NCBI GenBank assembly: GCA_910586365.1
Contig: CAJUGP010000007.1
Span: forward strand, 4,237-68,236
Direction: 5' to 3'
Source: an uncultured Christensenella sp.
GTDB lineage: Bacteria > Bacillota > Clostridia > Christensenellales > Borkfalkiaceae
Length of the DNA: 64,000 nt
This document shows, piece after piece, positions 1 to 8,750 of the stretch. The notes beneath the pieces are model-generated. The model was not told the origin of the DNA, made no database searches, and worked only from the letters and a program-made list of their open reading frames with translations. Each line of letters opens with the position of its first letter. Position 1 is the stretch's first letter. The translations under genes and the position numbers were made by a program.

Positions 1-1380
1 GCCGCCCTTCTTAATGAGATAGCCTTCGTTCGCGTTCTCGATATCCCAACACGATCCCTCCACAATATCGAACGTGCCGTATTCGAGATCGATCTGCGTA
101 TCGATATTGCGGTTGAGATAAATCCCGCGGGTAATTCTTCCGTAACCGCTCTTTTCCGCCGTGATCGTATAATAAGCCTGCGGCAGATCTCTGAGTTCGA
201 AGGTGCCGTCCGCCGAAAGCGGCAGCGTATGCTCGCCGTCCGCATCGGCATAAGTGGCGGAAAGTCCGCTGAGCGTATCGCCGCCCGCTTTTTTCAGGTT
301 GATCTTTCCCGTCAGAGTTTTATTCCCAGAAACGACCTGTTCCGCAGCCGCCGAAAACGACATACCTTCTTCGCAGGTGACGGTGTAGGTCGCCGAACCG
401 TCTTCGTTATAGTTCAAAAATTTCAGATAATCGTTGCCGTTGCGGGTAAATGCGCTGACGGCGTACCCCTCTTCGGGCGTGAGCGTGACGGTTACGGGCA
501 AACCGGGCAGCGCCGCTGCGGGACCGGAAACCGTGCAGTGATCACCTTGAACGTATGAGACGGGTACGGTACCGACGACGCCCTCTTTATCGAACTTGAA
601 ATACTGCCCGACGTTGTGGAACCCGTCGCCGCCGAGCTGCGTCGCAAAGGGATACCAATAACGGTCGATTTCGTGATCTGTGCCGTTGTAATTATACGAA
701 GTGATGTGCACGGGGCTGACGCTGACCGTCTCTTCCTTCATGGTGGCGGGATTCATGCCGAGCCATTGCACATAGTCCCAAGGAAGAAAGAATTCGATCG
801 TATAGCCGAAACAGTTGCCCGAGTTGACTTCGCCGCCCTTCAATTCGGATGCGGCATACGCCATGATGGCGTCCGTCGACTGTACGTCGACCCAAGAACC
901 GACGTAGCCCGAAGTTTTTTTGAACGAAACCGTGCCCGTCGCCTCGAGGTCGATCTCGTACACGTGGTCGTTCGACATGCTCGTAATGCCCTGCGGCGCG
1001 AAATACATCTCAATTCCGCTGTTGATGTAACTTGCGCGGTCGGGGTTGACGTAGATGGGCGTGTTTTCGGTTACGTCGTAGACGAAATACATGCCCTTTT
1101 CGCCGAAGTGGCTCGTCATGGCAAGATCGACGGTGTTCGTACCGTTTTGATTGTGCAGATACACCCATTTACTGTTTTTATAAACTTCCTCGTCCGCCTT
1201 GCCGTCGATTTTGAACCCTTCGTCGGGCTGCGCATACACGCGGTCGGGGTTGTTGTAACCGTAATCCTTATCCGTCGGCACTTCGGTAATATTTTTCGAC
1301 GCCTCGCAGGCTGCAAACAGCGTCGTCATTGCAAATACCGAAAGCAACGCTACGACTGCGGTTTTTCTTTTACTGTTCAT
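1..1380 (-). CDS. Secreted lipoprotein with CBM9-like domain, partial (3' end outside window)
   Basis: The frame is open from the ATG at 1380 to the window edge (460 codons, no stop), so the C-terminus is missing. A strong AAGGAGG site lies 6-12 bases upstream. The N-terminus has a lysine-rich start, a hydrophobic stretch and a lipobox ending LFAAC, so it is probably a surface lipoprotein. From about residue 55 the sequence (FKIDGKADEEVYKNSKW, later EMYFAP and YTIEFFLPW) resembles the CBM9-like sugar-binding fold found in many extracellular polysaccharide-binding proteins. Residues 370-430 look like a carboxypeptidase-regulatory-like beta sandwich (LTGKINLKKAGGDTLSG). It is the last visible gene of the operon that starts at 7104. 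I infer a glycan-binding role; no catalytic motif is visible. Confidence 0.75.
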   Translation of the reverse strand, partial: MNSKRKTAVVALLSVFAMTTLFAACEASKNITEVPTDKDYGYNNPDRVYAQPDEGFKIDGKADEEVYKNSKWVYLHNQNGTNTVDLAMTSHFGEKGMYFVYDVTENTPIYVNPDRASYINSGIEMYFAPQGITSMSNDHVYEIDLEATGTVSFKKTSGYVGSWVDVQSTDAIMAYAASELKGGEVNSGNCFGYTIEFFLPWDYVQWLGMNPATMKEETVSVSPVHITSYNYNGTDHEIDRYWYPFATQLGGDGFHNVGQYFKFDKEGVVGTVPVSYVQGDHCTVSGPAAALPGLPVTVTLTPEEGYAVSAFTRNGNDYLKFLNYNEDGSATYTVTCEEGMSFSAAAEQVVSGNKTLTGKINLKKAGGDTLSGLSATYADADGEHTLPLSADGTFELRDLPQAYYTITAEKSGYGRITRGIYLNRNIDTQIDLEYGTFDIVEGSCWDIENANEGYLIKKGG

Positions 1381-1391
1381 ACTCTTCCTCC

Positions 1392-3290
1392 TTATTTGCC
1401 TAACACTTTGATTTCGGAAATGCCGACGCTCTTCTGCCCTTCGGGAAGGTCGATCGTCACCCGAACGGACTTCACGTTAAGCTCTTCGAACTCCGCATAC
1501 ACGCACGAACCGGGCGTTACGTAATACGCATTGCCGTACAAATCGTCCGCTTTGTAATATTCCTTGCTGAATTCTAAATCTTTGATGAATTTCACGACTT
1601 CTTTGCCGTTCTCTTCGCATACGAATTCGATGCGTTTGACGGCTTTGAAAATCGTCGACGCGTCTTTGGAGTTGTAGACCATGACCGCACGCACCGTCCG
1701 CGCCGATCCGAAATCGAGCGTAAACGTCGTCTGTTTCGTAATGACCGTTTCTTTCACGTTTGCGATAAACGCAGGGTTGTGCTGCGTATAAAGAGAAAGC
1801 ACGCCGTCGGTGAGATAGTTCGCATCTTTCGTTCCTTTGATTTGCGCTTCGCCCGCGATGTTGCGATACTCCCCTTTGATCAAAGGCTGCACGGTGGAAG
1901 TCGGACCGTTGGCATACATAACGTCCAGATCGCGTCCGTCTTTGTCTTTCACCGTAATCCACGTTACTTCGTCAACGGCAGGGTTACGCGCACCGCCCAT
2001 GACGATGGCGCTGTTATGGCGGTGATAGACGATATACATTTTGCCGTTTACGGTGACGAACGAGTGATGACCCGTGCCCGAAACGTCCTGGCTGCCCTGC
2101 AACCCCGCCGAAAGGAGTACCGCGCCTTCCTCTGCGTTGAGCTTGCGGAAGTCGCCCAAAGGACTGTCGGCAACCGCCTGACATACCTGATAGGAATTGT
2201 TCTGATAATCGTTGACCGAATAGGTGAGATAATATTTCCCTTTATGCTCGGTCATGCACATGCCTTCGTTGATGACGTTGTCGGCGTCTTCGTAAGAAAC
2301 CGCATCGACGGTTTCGCCGTTCAACGCTTTTTGATAATCGGCAACGGTGTAGTAGCGCGACTTGGTCAGAAGTTTCGCCGTTTCCCATTTGGGTTTAAGC
2401 CAATTTTCCATTTCCATGCCGAAGATGCCGTTGTCGCCGCAGTCGACGACCCAATACATATATTTTTTGCCGTTGATCTCGTAGGGGTGCGGGTCGATCG
2501 CGCCCATGTAGTGCCCCATGTCGTTTTCGCGGATGCTCGTATCGATTCCCGCCGCTTTGCAGAATTCGTAATATTTCCCCGGTTCGAGGAAGATATATCT
2601 TGCAAAATAATCGGTAAACGCGTCTTCATAATCGCCGCTGCCGTCGTCCTTTTCGATACCGGGCTGCTCGTTATAGGTATGCAGATTTTCCTGCCCGCAA
2701 CTGTTCGCATCTTTGAAGTCGACGAACCGAAATCCCCTGTCGGGATATTTGGAAACGGCAACGTAAGGCTGATAATACGGTTGGCAAGCGATCGCGCCGC
2801 CGCCCGACACCACGCTTTCGTCCTTTTCGGGCGTGGCGCTGAAAAAGAGATAATAAGCGCCCTCGCCGTTGTCCGCTTCGGCATCGTAGACGACTTCGGG
2901 CGCCCACAGCGCGTCGCTCGTCAGTCTTCTTGCAAGAGAAGTCGTGCCGTTTGCACCGTAATGCAGATTGTCGAGCGCGTTGCCCACCATTTCCCAATCG
3001 GTAAGGTTTTCGGAACGATAAGTATAGAACGAACCGGCGGTCGTGTACATATAGTAATAGCCGTCGCGCGCCGTGTTGTCGAGTACGAAGGGATCTGCGC
3101 CGTCCGCTTTTTTGTCGTTGCGGTAGAACAATGCCTTGTTATAGTCGGATTTCGTTTGCCCCTCTTCGAGCTGACCTTGATAATTCGCAATTTCATACTG
3201 CGTTTCATCTTCCGCGCCGCAAGCCGTGAGAACAGCCGTGGATGCAAACATCGCGCACGCAAGCAAGATTGCCCATTTGCCTTTTTTCAT
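1392..3290 (-). CDS. GH43-family glycoside hydrolase lipoprotein
   Basis: 632 residues with a signal peptide and lipobox (LTAC, Cys24). The five-bladed propeller motifs of family GH43 are visible in order: ADPFVL with the probable catalytic base Asp66, APEV at 130-133, the probable pKa-modulating Asp266 in IDPHPY, the probable acid Glu342 in NEGMCM followed by KYYLTYS, and GTGHHSF at 405-411. The last 130 residues form a beta-rich module resembling an F5/8-type carbohydrate-binding domain. GH43 enzymes act mainly on arabinan, xylan or galactan side chains. The true substrate cannot be read from sequence. It lies 11 bases upstream of the CBM9-like gene and downstream of two permeases, in one operon. 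A good AAGGAGG site fixes the start. Confidence 0.85.
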   Translation of the reverse strand: MKKGKWAILLACAMFASTAVLTACGAEDETQYEIANYQGQLEEGQTKSDYNKALFYRNDKKADGADPFVLDNTARDGYYYMYTTAGSFYTYRSENLTDWEMVGNALDNLHYGANGTTSLARRLTSDALWAPEVVYDAEADNGEGAYYLFFSATPEKDESVVSGGGAIACQPYYQPYVAVSKYPDRGFRFVDFKDANSCGQENLHTYNEQPGIEKDDGSGDYEDAFTDYFARYIFLEPGKYYEFCKAAGIDTSIRENDMGHYMGAIDPHPYEINGKKYMYWVVDCGDNGIFGMEMENWLKPKWETAKLLTKSRYYTVADYQKALNGETVDAVSYEDADNVINEGMCMTEHKGKYYLTYSVNDYQNNSYQVCQAVADSPLGDFRKLNAEEGAVLLSAGLQGSQDVSGTGHHSFVTVNGKMYIVYHRHNSAIVMGGARNPAVDEVTWITVKDKDGRDLDVMYANGPTSTVQPLIKGEYRNIAGEAQIKGTKDANYLTDGVLSLYTQHNPAFIANVKETVITKQTTFTLDFGSARTVRAVMVYNSKDASTIFKAVKRIEFVCEENGKEVVKFIKDLEFSKEYYKADDLYGNAYYVTPGSCVYAEFEELNVKSVRVTIDLPEGQKSVGISEIKVLGK

Positions 3291-3319
3291 TTATTTTCCT
3301 CCTTAAAATTTCCGATAAA

Positions 3320-4225
3320 TTATTCCTTGATGCCGCCCGCAGTGATCCCTTCGAGGAAATACTTCTGCGTGAAACAATAGATGACGATAAGCGGCAGAAT
3401 GCCGACGATCGACGCCGCGCACCATACGTTTTTGTATTCCGCGCCGGGGAACAGCGTTGTGACCTTGCTCAATACGAGCTGCAACGTGATGAAGTCGGGA
3501 TTGTTGTTTAAGTAGAGCAATGCCGACATGTAGTTGTTATAACCGCCTACAAACCCGAAAATGAACTGCGAAATGAACGCGGGCATCGCAAGCGGCCACA
3601 TGATACGGAAGAACACCGTGATCGTGCCCGCCCCGTCGATTCTTGCCGCCTCCAAAAGCCCCGTGGGAATACCGTCGAAATACATGCGCAGGAAGAACAC
3701 CGTGCTGATGCTCCCGAACATGCCGGGAATCACGAGAGGCATCCAACCCAATTCGTTGATCCAGCCGAGCGTTGAATAGAAGATGTACGAAATGACGCCG
3801 AACGCGCCGAGCGGCACCATGGAAATGATTACCATGACCTCGAACAGTTTTTCTCTGCCCGGAAAACGCAGTTTGGAAAACGCGTAAGCCGACAAGCCCG
3901 AAACGAGCAACCCGACCACGAGCGGCACGAGCGTCATCCACAGCGTATTGATGATTCCGAGGAGCAACGAGGGTATCCCCGTGCTCAAGATATAGGGATC
4001 TTCGGTAAAGAGTTTGACGTAGCCGTCGAACGTGGGATGCGCCGTTCCCCAAACGTACCACTCCGCCCGCGCCAACTCGTCGCCCGGTATAAAGGACGAA
4101 ACGAGAATGGTGAGAATCGGCACGAAGAGAAAAATCGAATACAGGACGAGCACAGCATAGACGATCATTTTAGTAACGGGAAACTTTTTGCGTTTCCGAT
4201 CTTGAACCGTAACGATTTCTTCCAT
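3320..4225 (-). CDS. Carbohydrate ABC transporter permease, MsmG/MalG type
   Basis: 301 residues with about six membrane segments. The first is at 18-40, and the EAA loop that contacts the ATPase is clear (EAARIDGAGTITVFFRIMWP, about residues 190-210). The C-terminus KYFLEGITAGGIKE is typical of the CUT1 family second permease. It forms the inner-membrane channel with the product of the gene 3 bases upstream and the solute-binding protein before that. No ATPase gene is present in this operon. The MsmK-like ATPase at 27666-29402 is the likely energiser, which is a common arrangement in Firmicutes. Confidence 0.9.
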   Translation of the reverse strand: MEEIVTVQDRKRKKFPVTKMIVYAVLVLYSIFLFVPILTILVSSFIPGDELARAEWYVWGTAHPTFDGYVKLFTEDPYILSTGIPSLLLGIINTLWMTLVPLVVGLLVSGLSAYAFSKLRFPGREKLFEVMVIISMVPLGAFGVISYIFYSTLGWINELGWMPLVIPGMFGSISTVFFLRMYFDGIPTGLLEAARIDGAGTITVFFRIMWPLAMPAFISQFIFGFVGGYNNYMSALLYLNNNPDFITLQLVLSKVTTLFPGAEYKNVWCAASIVGILPLIVIYCFTQKYFLEGITAGGIKE

Positions 4226-4228
4226 AAC

Positions 4229-5242
4229 TCACTCCATACTCTTTTGGCGTCTTTTGAAAAGGATGACCGAAAAGACCGCCGTCAAAGCAAACAGCACCCA
4301 ACTGATAATCGCCGCGCAGGATACCATATATCGGTTGCCGAATGCGTCCTGATTGTTCACGTCGTTCTGAATGAGATAATAGACGAACCGCATAAGCGTC
4401 AACCCCATCGAGCCGTTTCCGCCCACCGTTTCCCACGAATCGGGAACGATCAAGAGCGCCATGTCGCACGTCAGTAGTCCCGCGCCGATTCCCGAAATAA
4501 GCAGATAGAAGGTCGTGGGCGCAATGCAGGGAACGGTGACGTGAATAAACTTCTGAAATCCGTTTGCCCCGTCGAGCGCAGCCGCCTCGTAAAGCGAGGC
4601 GTTGATGTCGTTCATTGCGCTCTTATACATGACGATGCCGTACCCAGGCGCCTGCCAAATGATGGCGGTGATGATGCAAAGCGTCATCGTTCTGACGTCG
4701 GTCAGCCATTTTACGTTCGAACCGAAGATCGCGTTGAGAATACCCGTATCGGCGAACACCCACCGCCACATCATCGCCACGGCAACGCCCGAACAGATGT
4801 ACGGGATAAAGAACAGCACCTGAAACAAGCGCGAACCCTTTAATTTCTGCGCCAAAAACGCGCTTATCACAATCGAAATCGCCAACGTGATGAACTGCGT
4901 GCTCGCCACCCAAAGGGTGATACCGCATGCCTTATAAAAATAAGTCGCAACGTCGAACCCGAACAAATCGAACGCATGCCCGGGCACGAAAACCGATTGG
5001 AACCCTTCGAAGTTATTCCATTTTATATTCGAAAGGTCGTATAAATCGACGTTGCAGAACAGCGCAAGGAAAGAGATGACAAGCGGAAAGATACTGAACA
5101 AGACAAAACCGATGAGGGGAATGATCGCCATTATACAAGCAATCACGGCGTGCTTATCCCAACGCTCCCGCCCCACCTGCAAGGGTTTTTTCTTGTTTTT
5201 GCGTTTTTCCTCCGCAAACGCGGCGGTTTCTGCCCGTTCCAT
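4229..5242 (-). CDS. Carbohydrate ABC transporter permease, MsmF/MalF type
   Basis: 337 residues. A charged cytoplasmic N-terminus rich in Lys and Glu (residues 1-30) precedes about six membrane spans. The EAA motif EAAALDGANGFQKFIHVTVP is present near residue 230. This is the first permease of a CUT1 importer. A GGGGAG ribosome site stands 6 bases before the ATG. The start lies 2 bases after the stop of the solute-binding protein gene, so the genes are probably translationally coupled. Confidence 0.9.
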   Translation of the reverse strand: MERAETAAFAEEKRKNKKKPLQVGRERWDKHAVIACIMAIIPLIGFVLFSIFPLVISFLALFCNVDLYDLSNIKWNNFEGFQSVFVPGHAFDLFGFDVATYFYKACGITLWVASTQFITLAISIVISAFLAQKLKGSRLFQVLFFIPYICSGVAVAMMWRWVFADTGILNAIFGSNVKWLTDVRTMTLCIITAIIWQAPGYGIVMYKSAMNDINASLYEAAALDGANGFQKFIHVTVPCIAPTTFYLLISGIGAGLLTCDMALLIVPDSWETVGGNGSMGLTLMRFVYYLIQNDVNNQDAFGNRYMVSCAAIISWVLFALTAVFSVILFKRRQKSME

Positions 5243-5244
5243 GC

Positions 5245-7104
5245 TTATCTCCCCATCATGCGAATACGCATGTTTGCCAACGCTTTATCTGCATCGCTCT
5301 GTTTTTCGGAAAGGAAGTCGGTAAGCGTTTTATCGCCTTTTCTGACTTCGTTGTTGAACACAGACGACCACGGCGTGATCCACGTATTGCCGAGGAAGTA
5401 GGCAAAGTCGCCGATGTCGCAATTCTGCGTCATGTAAGCCGCCGCCCAACTGTTTTTCAAAACGTTCGTTTCATAAGCGGCGCATTCGCCCAAGCCCGCA
5501 TCGAGTTGATTGGGCGTAAGCACGCCGCTCTTGGCAAGGATCTTCTGCGCGTCGGCGCTCGCCGCCCAAACGACGAATTTTGCCGCCGCGTCGTAATTCT
5601 TGTTTCGCGTGTTTTTGGGAAGGAAGAGCGCGGAGGCAACCGTATCGGCGGACACTCTGCCGACGAACGGCGTACCCGTCGTTTCATCCTTATTAAGCTC
5701 GCCCGTGTAGACTTCGTCCTCCCCTTTGTCGTTCTTATACGTTTCGCCGATGACTTTGAGGTATTCGTTAGCAAAGCCGCTTGCGCCGTTCTTCTGATAG
5801 GTGCTGCCGCCCTTGTATTCGCGCCACTGCGTTAAGGGAGCAAGATCCACGCCGCCCGGCATCGACGCTTTGAACGTGTTTGCGTTTTCGTACGACTCGT
5901 TGTAAAACGGGCACTTCCCCGAAGTGAATTTACTCGTTCTGTTCGCCAAACTCTCTGCGGAAACGCCGTAGCCGTTTAATCCGGTATCCGCATATTTCGA
6001 GGTCGGAATGGAAAGGCGGTTGAATTCCAACGTTGCGTCGCGCATGGAAGGCAGTACGTGCAGGGAATTGTGAAGGGTGGTTTTAAGCGTGGCGTCGGAA
6101 TTGACCTTTGCTTTATCCTCGTAGAGGAGCACGTCGCCCGCCTTGTACTCTCTGCCGTTGACCTCGACGTCGGCAAGGACAAGATAATTGTCCTGATCGT
6201 CGCCGATCGTAAACTTATAGGCGCCCGCCGTTTCGTCCCAACCGACGCAATCGCCGCCGACCGACCAACCGTAGTTATACCACCACTCCGAAATGTAGCC
6301 GTATTCGAAATCATACTGCGTCATAAACGCGCGCGAAAGGCAACGCGTCTCTTCCCAATTCATGGCGATGCGGTCGTTAAACACTTTATACACAATTTGC
6401 CCCGCCTCGTTCTTCGACGTCTTTGCGCCTTCGAAGGGTTTGTGCGATTCGGCATATTCTGCATAGCCGTGCGGCTGAACCTTTGCATACTGCTCGCTCG
6501 TTTCGAGTTCGGTTTCCGAAACGGAAATGACGTTGATACCCGCCGTTTTCATCGCCGCAACGTTATACCACATCACGTGCGGCACATTTGTCATCGGCAA
6601 GCCGAGCGTCGCCGTACCCTCGCCCGCAAGATACTTATTGTTCTCCGTCGTCTGATTCATGCAGAAACGGTTTTTAAGCCCCGCAGGAATCTGATCGTAT
6701 TCCATGCTCGCTTTCACGTCGGCGGTCAGATATTGATCAAGCTCCACGAAAAACTGTCTGCCCGTCGAAACAAGTCCCTTGATCTGCGTGTCGCCGATCT
6801 GCACAACGTCGTAAGGGTAACCCGACATCAGCGCGTTATCGAGTCCCGAAATCGCGCCGCCGCTTCCCGTTACCATTTGCACGAAAACGTTATCCGTTAC
6901 GCCCTGTCCGTTGTTATACGTATTTACGAGTTCGTTATAATAAGCGCGCGTGTCCGTATCGTCGAATGCCGCCTGATACATGACCACCGTTCTGTCGCCT
7001 GCCCCTTCCGGTTTTTTCGGTCCGCACCCCGTTGCCGCAACTGCCGATCCCGCAAGAACCGCAAGAACGCCGAATGCCGCAAGATGTTTGAATTTGCCTT
7101 TCAC
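5245..7104 (-). CDS. Extracellular sugar-binding lipoprotein of ABC transporter
   Basis: About 619 residues, long for a family-1 solute-binding protein but within the range of Clostridia. An AAGGAG site is 8 bases before a GTG at 7104, so I place the start there and not at the GTG at 7113, which touches the Shine-Dalgarno. The signal peptide ends in the lipobox ATGC (Cys27). The mature part begins DRTVVMYQAAFDDTDTRAYY, typical of a periplasmic-binding fold, and contains WYN, NYGW and ITPW patches rich in aromatics for sugar stacking. First gene of the operon running down to position 1. The sugar is unknown. A GH43 enzyme in the operon suggests pentose-containing oligosaccharides. Confidence 0.85.
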   Translation of the reverse strand: MKGKFKHLAAFGVLAVLAGSAVAATGCGPKKPEGAGDRTVVMYQAAFDDTDTRAYYNELVNTYNNGQGVTDNVFVQMVTGSGGAISGLDNALMSGYPYDVVQIGDTQIKGLVSTGRQFFVELDQYLTADVKASMEYDQIPAGLKNRFCMNQTTENNKYLAGEGTATLGLPMTNVPHVMWYNVAAMKTAGINVISVSETELETSEQYAKVQPHGYAEYAESHKPFEGAKTSKNEAGQIVYKVFNDRIAMNWEETRCLSRAFMTQYDFEYGYISEWWYNYGWSVGGDCVGWDETAGAYKFTIGDDQDNYLVLADVEVNGREYKAGDVLLYEDKAKVNSDATLKTTLHNSLHVLPSMRDATLEFNRLSIPTSKYADTGLNGYGVSAESLANRTSKFTSGKCPFYNESYENANTFKASMPGGVDLAPLTQWREYKGGSTYQKNGASGFANEYLKVIGETYKNDKGEDEVYTGELNKDETTGTPFVGRVSADTVASALFLPKNTRNKNYDAAAKFVVWAASADAQKILAKSGVLTPNQLDAGLGECAAYETNVLKNSWAAAYMTQNCDIGDFAYFLGNTWITPWSSVFNNEVRKGDKTLTDFLSEKQSDADKALANMRIRMMGR

Positions 7105-7135
7105 TTTTTCCACTCCTTACCTATTTTATTTGCAG

Positions 7136-7157
7136 GGAACTCCCGTATAAGAGTTCC
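7136..7157. promoter_or_regulatory. Inverted repeat upstream of the GH43 transporter operon
   Basis: Arms GGAACTC and GAGTTCC (7 bp, perfect) are separated by 8 bases. It lies 32 bases before the GTG of the solute-binding gene and about 10 bases from a TAAAAT that could serve as the -10 box on the minus strand. It could be a repressor operator or a small stem-loop in the leader. No convincing -35 box was found. Confidence 0.35.
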
Positions 7158-7169
7158 GGATTGCCGTTG

Positions 7170-7276
7170 TTATTTCTCCTGCGCGTAGCAGCCGTACAGT
7201 TTTAACACCGAAGTTGCCACCGCCGCGAAATTCACATAGAGCGTGCCGTTTGAAACTATGAAACGTCGCCGTCTTT
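7170..7276 (-). pseudogene. Orphan C-terminal coding remnant
   Basis: In a frame shifted by one from the SGNH gene, and starting just after its stop codon, about 35 codons read through to a TAA at 7170. The translation includes GTLYVNFAAVATSVLKLYG and looks protein-like, with codon choice like the neighbours. There is no start codon or ribosome site. It may be the tail of a deleted gene. It may also be chance coding in a high-GC stretch; I cannot tell which. Confidence 0.25.
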
Positions 7277-7281
7277 TCCCT

Positions 7282-8439
7282 TTAAGCTTTCTCTTCGATT
7301 ATACAGCCCGCTTTTTTCAACTGTTCGGTAAAAATCGAATATGTTTCGAGCAGCGGATGGATATACGAACCGCCGTGGTTTGGATTAAGTTTATCCTTCG
7401 TGATCATCCATCCGGTATCGATATAACGCACCCAATCTTTCTCTCTGCACCATGTTTTGGTCTGCGTGTTGACCGAATTGATGACTTTGTTATGCGAACC
7501 GTCGTCGTCCCAACGGGAAGTGATCGCAAAATAATACAGATTTGTCTGCGGGAATTTTTTGTGCAACAGCGTTAAGAAGTGCTGCAATCCGTTTTCTGTT
7601 TCCGCCGCCGACTGTCCCGTGCCGATGTTGTTCGTGCCGAGATGGATGGCGATGTTTTTGGGCGCTTTGTCGCCGAACGCCGTAAACACCGTGTTCATAT
7701 ACTGTTCCCAATCGTTCGTGGTCGCCTCGCTGATGCCCGCTAAAAACACGTCTTTGCCGTTGTAGTCGTCTGTGTAAAAATCCGTCCAAAACCAACGTCT
7801 GTCAAAGAACGAATCCCCGATAAACACCGTCGTTTTCTCGCTCACCGCAACCGTCGCGCCCGTGGCGTTCCCGTTATCGTCGACCAAAACGCCGCTGCCG
7901 AGCATTTGGGCATATTCGTTGTATTTCGGCGTGCTTGCGGCGGGAAGGGTATTGCACGTAACCGTAAACGTCGCCGTCTTGTGGCGGGCGGAACGCACTT
8001 TCACCTGCACCGGACCGACCGCGTCCGCCGCGGCTTTGACCGTTTGTTTTTCGGCATTGAGCGTGATCTTTTCCCGATCGTATTCGTATGTCACCGCCTC
8101 CGCCTTGCTTGCGTCGGCAAACACGAGCCGAAATTCGCTCTCTACGTCCGTCCATGCGGTCACGTCGGCAACGGTCAGCGTGCCGAGACCCTTTTGCGCA
8201 TAATCGCAGACGGTGCACACGTGATCGGCGTCGTAATCGTGCGCGGCTTTATCTTTGAGTTCCGTCGTATCGTCGCAGAGCGGAGCGTGCCAATGATACG
8301 TTTCGTCGCTGCTCCACTTCGTATCGTATTCATGCTGCGTATGTCCCGTTTGAGACGGATCTTCTCCGCACGCCGCAAGCGAAAAAACCGCGGACAACGT
8401 TATCAGTAAGCCTAAAATACTGCAAATTGTTTTTTTCAT
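7282..8439 (-). CDS. SGNH/GDSL-type esterase lipoprotein
   Basis: 385 residues from the ATG at 8439, chosen because it is preceded by AAAGGAAA and starts a clear lipoprotein signal (MKKTICSILGLLITLSAVF, lipobox LAAC). The ORF could extend 56 codons upstream, but that part crosses hairpin DNA and is not protein-like. Residues about 35-75 contain two histidine/cysteine patches (THEHEYD-like, then HVCTVC) like the small metal-binding knuckles seen in other surface proteins here. The catalytic domain shows the block I motif FIGDSFF, block III HLGTNNIG and a late SYIHP histidine block. Probably deacetylates or de-esterifies a glycan. Transcribed as a single gene, divergent from the AraC regulator. 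Confidence 0.75.
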   Translation of the reverse strand: MKKTICSILGLLITLSAVFSLAACGEDPSQTGHTQHEYDTKWSSDETYHWHAPLCDDTTELKDKAAHDYDADHVCTVCDYAQKGLGTLTVADVTAWTDVESEFRLVFADASKAEAVTYEYDREKITLNAEKQTVKAAADAVGPVQVKVRSARHKTATFTVTCNTLPAASTPKYNEYAQMLGSGVLVDDNGNATGATVAVSEKTTVFIGDSFFDRRWFWTDFYTDDYNGKDVFLAGISEATTNDWEQYMNTVFTAFGDKAPKNIAIHLGTNNIGTGQSAAETENGLQHFLTLLHKKFPQTNLYYFAITSRWDDDGSHNKVINSVNTQTKTWCREKDWVRYIDTGWMITKDKLNPNHGGSYIHPLLETYSIFTEQLKKAGCIIEEKA

Positions 8440-8486
8440 AACCGTATTTTCCTTTTCCCTGATCATATTTTGAAAAACAGGGCAAG

Positions 8487-8664
8487 CGTAAATCTTTCCG
8501 TCGGGGGAACAAAAAAGATTTACGTCCGGCATCCTGTTAATTGTTTTTCTGTTACGTGAATCCGTAACAGAAATGAAGGGGTACCCCTTCACGAAAAAAA
8601 ACCACATTTTTTGTTCGCAATTCTATTTTATCACTTATAATTGCCTTTTTCGACGCAAAAAGGC
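8487..8664. repeat. Cluster of four inverted repeats in the SGNH/AraC intergenic region
   Basis: The 311-base gap between the divergent genes at 8439 and 8751 contains four separate inverted repeats: an 11-bp arm pair at 8487-8497/8514-8524, an 8-bp pair at 8549-8556/8563-8570 (CTGTTACG/CGTAACAG), a 16-base perfect palindrome at 8575-8590, and GCCTTTTT/AAAAAGGC at 8643-8664. No gene was seen here. They could be operators, RNA stem-loops in the long SGNH leader, or both. Confidence 0.6.
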
Positions 8665-8716
8665 ATGATTTTGTGTCAAAAGCGTACTGAATTTTATAAA
8701 AATCCGCTGCACATTA

Positions 8717-8744
8717 TTGACTTTATACGCAAAAATCTTATAAT
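8717..8744 (+). promoter_or_regulatory. Promoter of the AraC-type regulator, leaderless layout
   Basis: TTGACT, 16-base spacer, TATAAT. The -10 box ends 6 bases before the ATG at 8751, so transcription would start at or within one base of the start codon and the mRNA would lack a 5' leader. No Shine-Dalgarno is present. Confidence 0.7.
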
Positions 8745-8750
8745 AGAGCT

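Noticed and set aside
1779..3380. 533-codon plus-strand frame
   Set aside because: Antisense to the GH43 gene whose catalytic motifs are intact.
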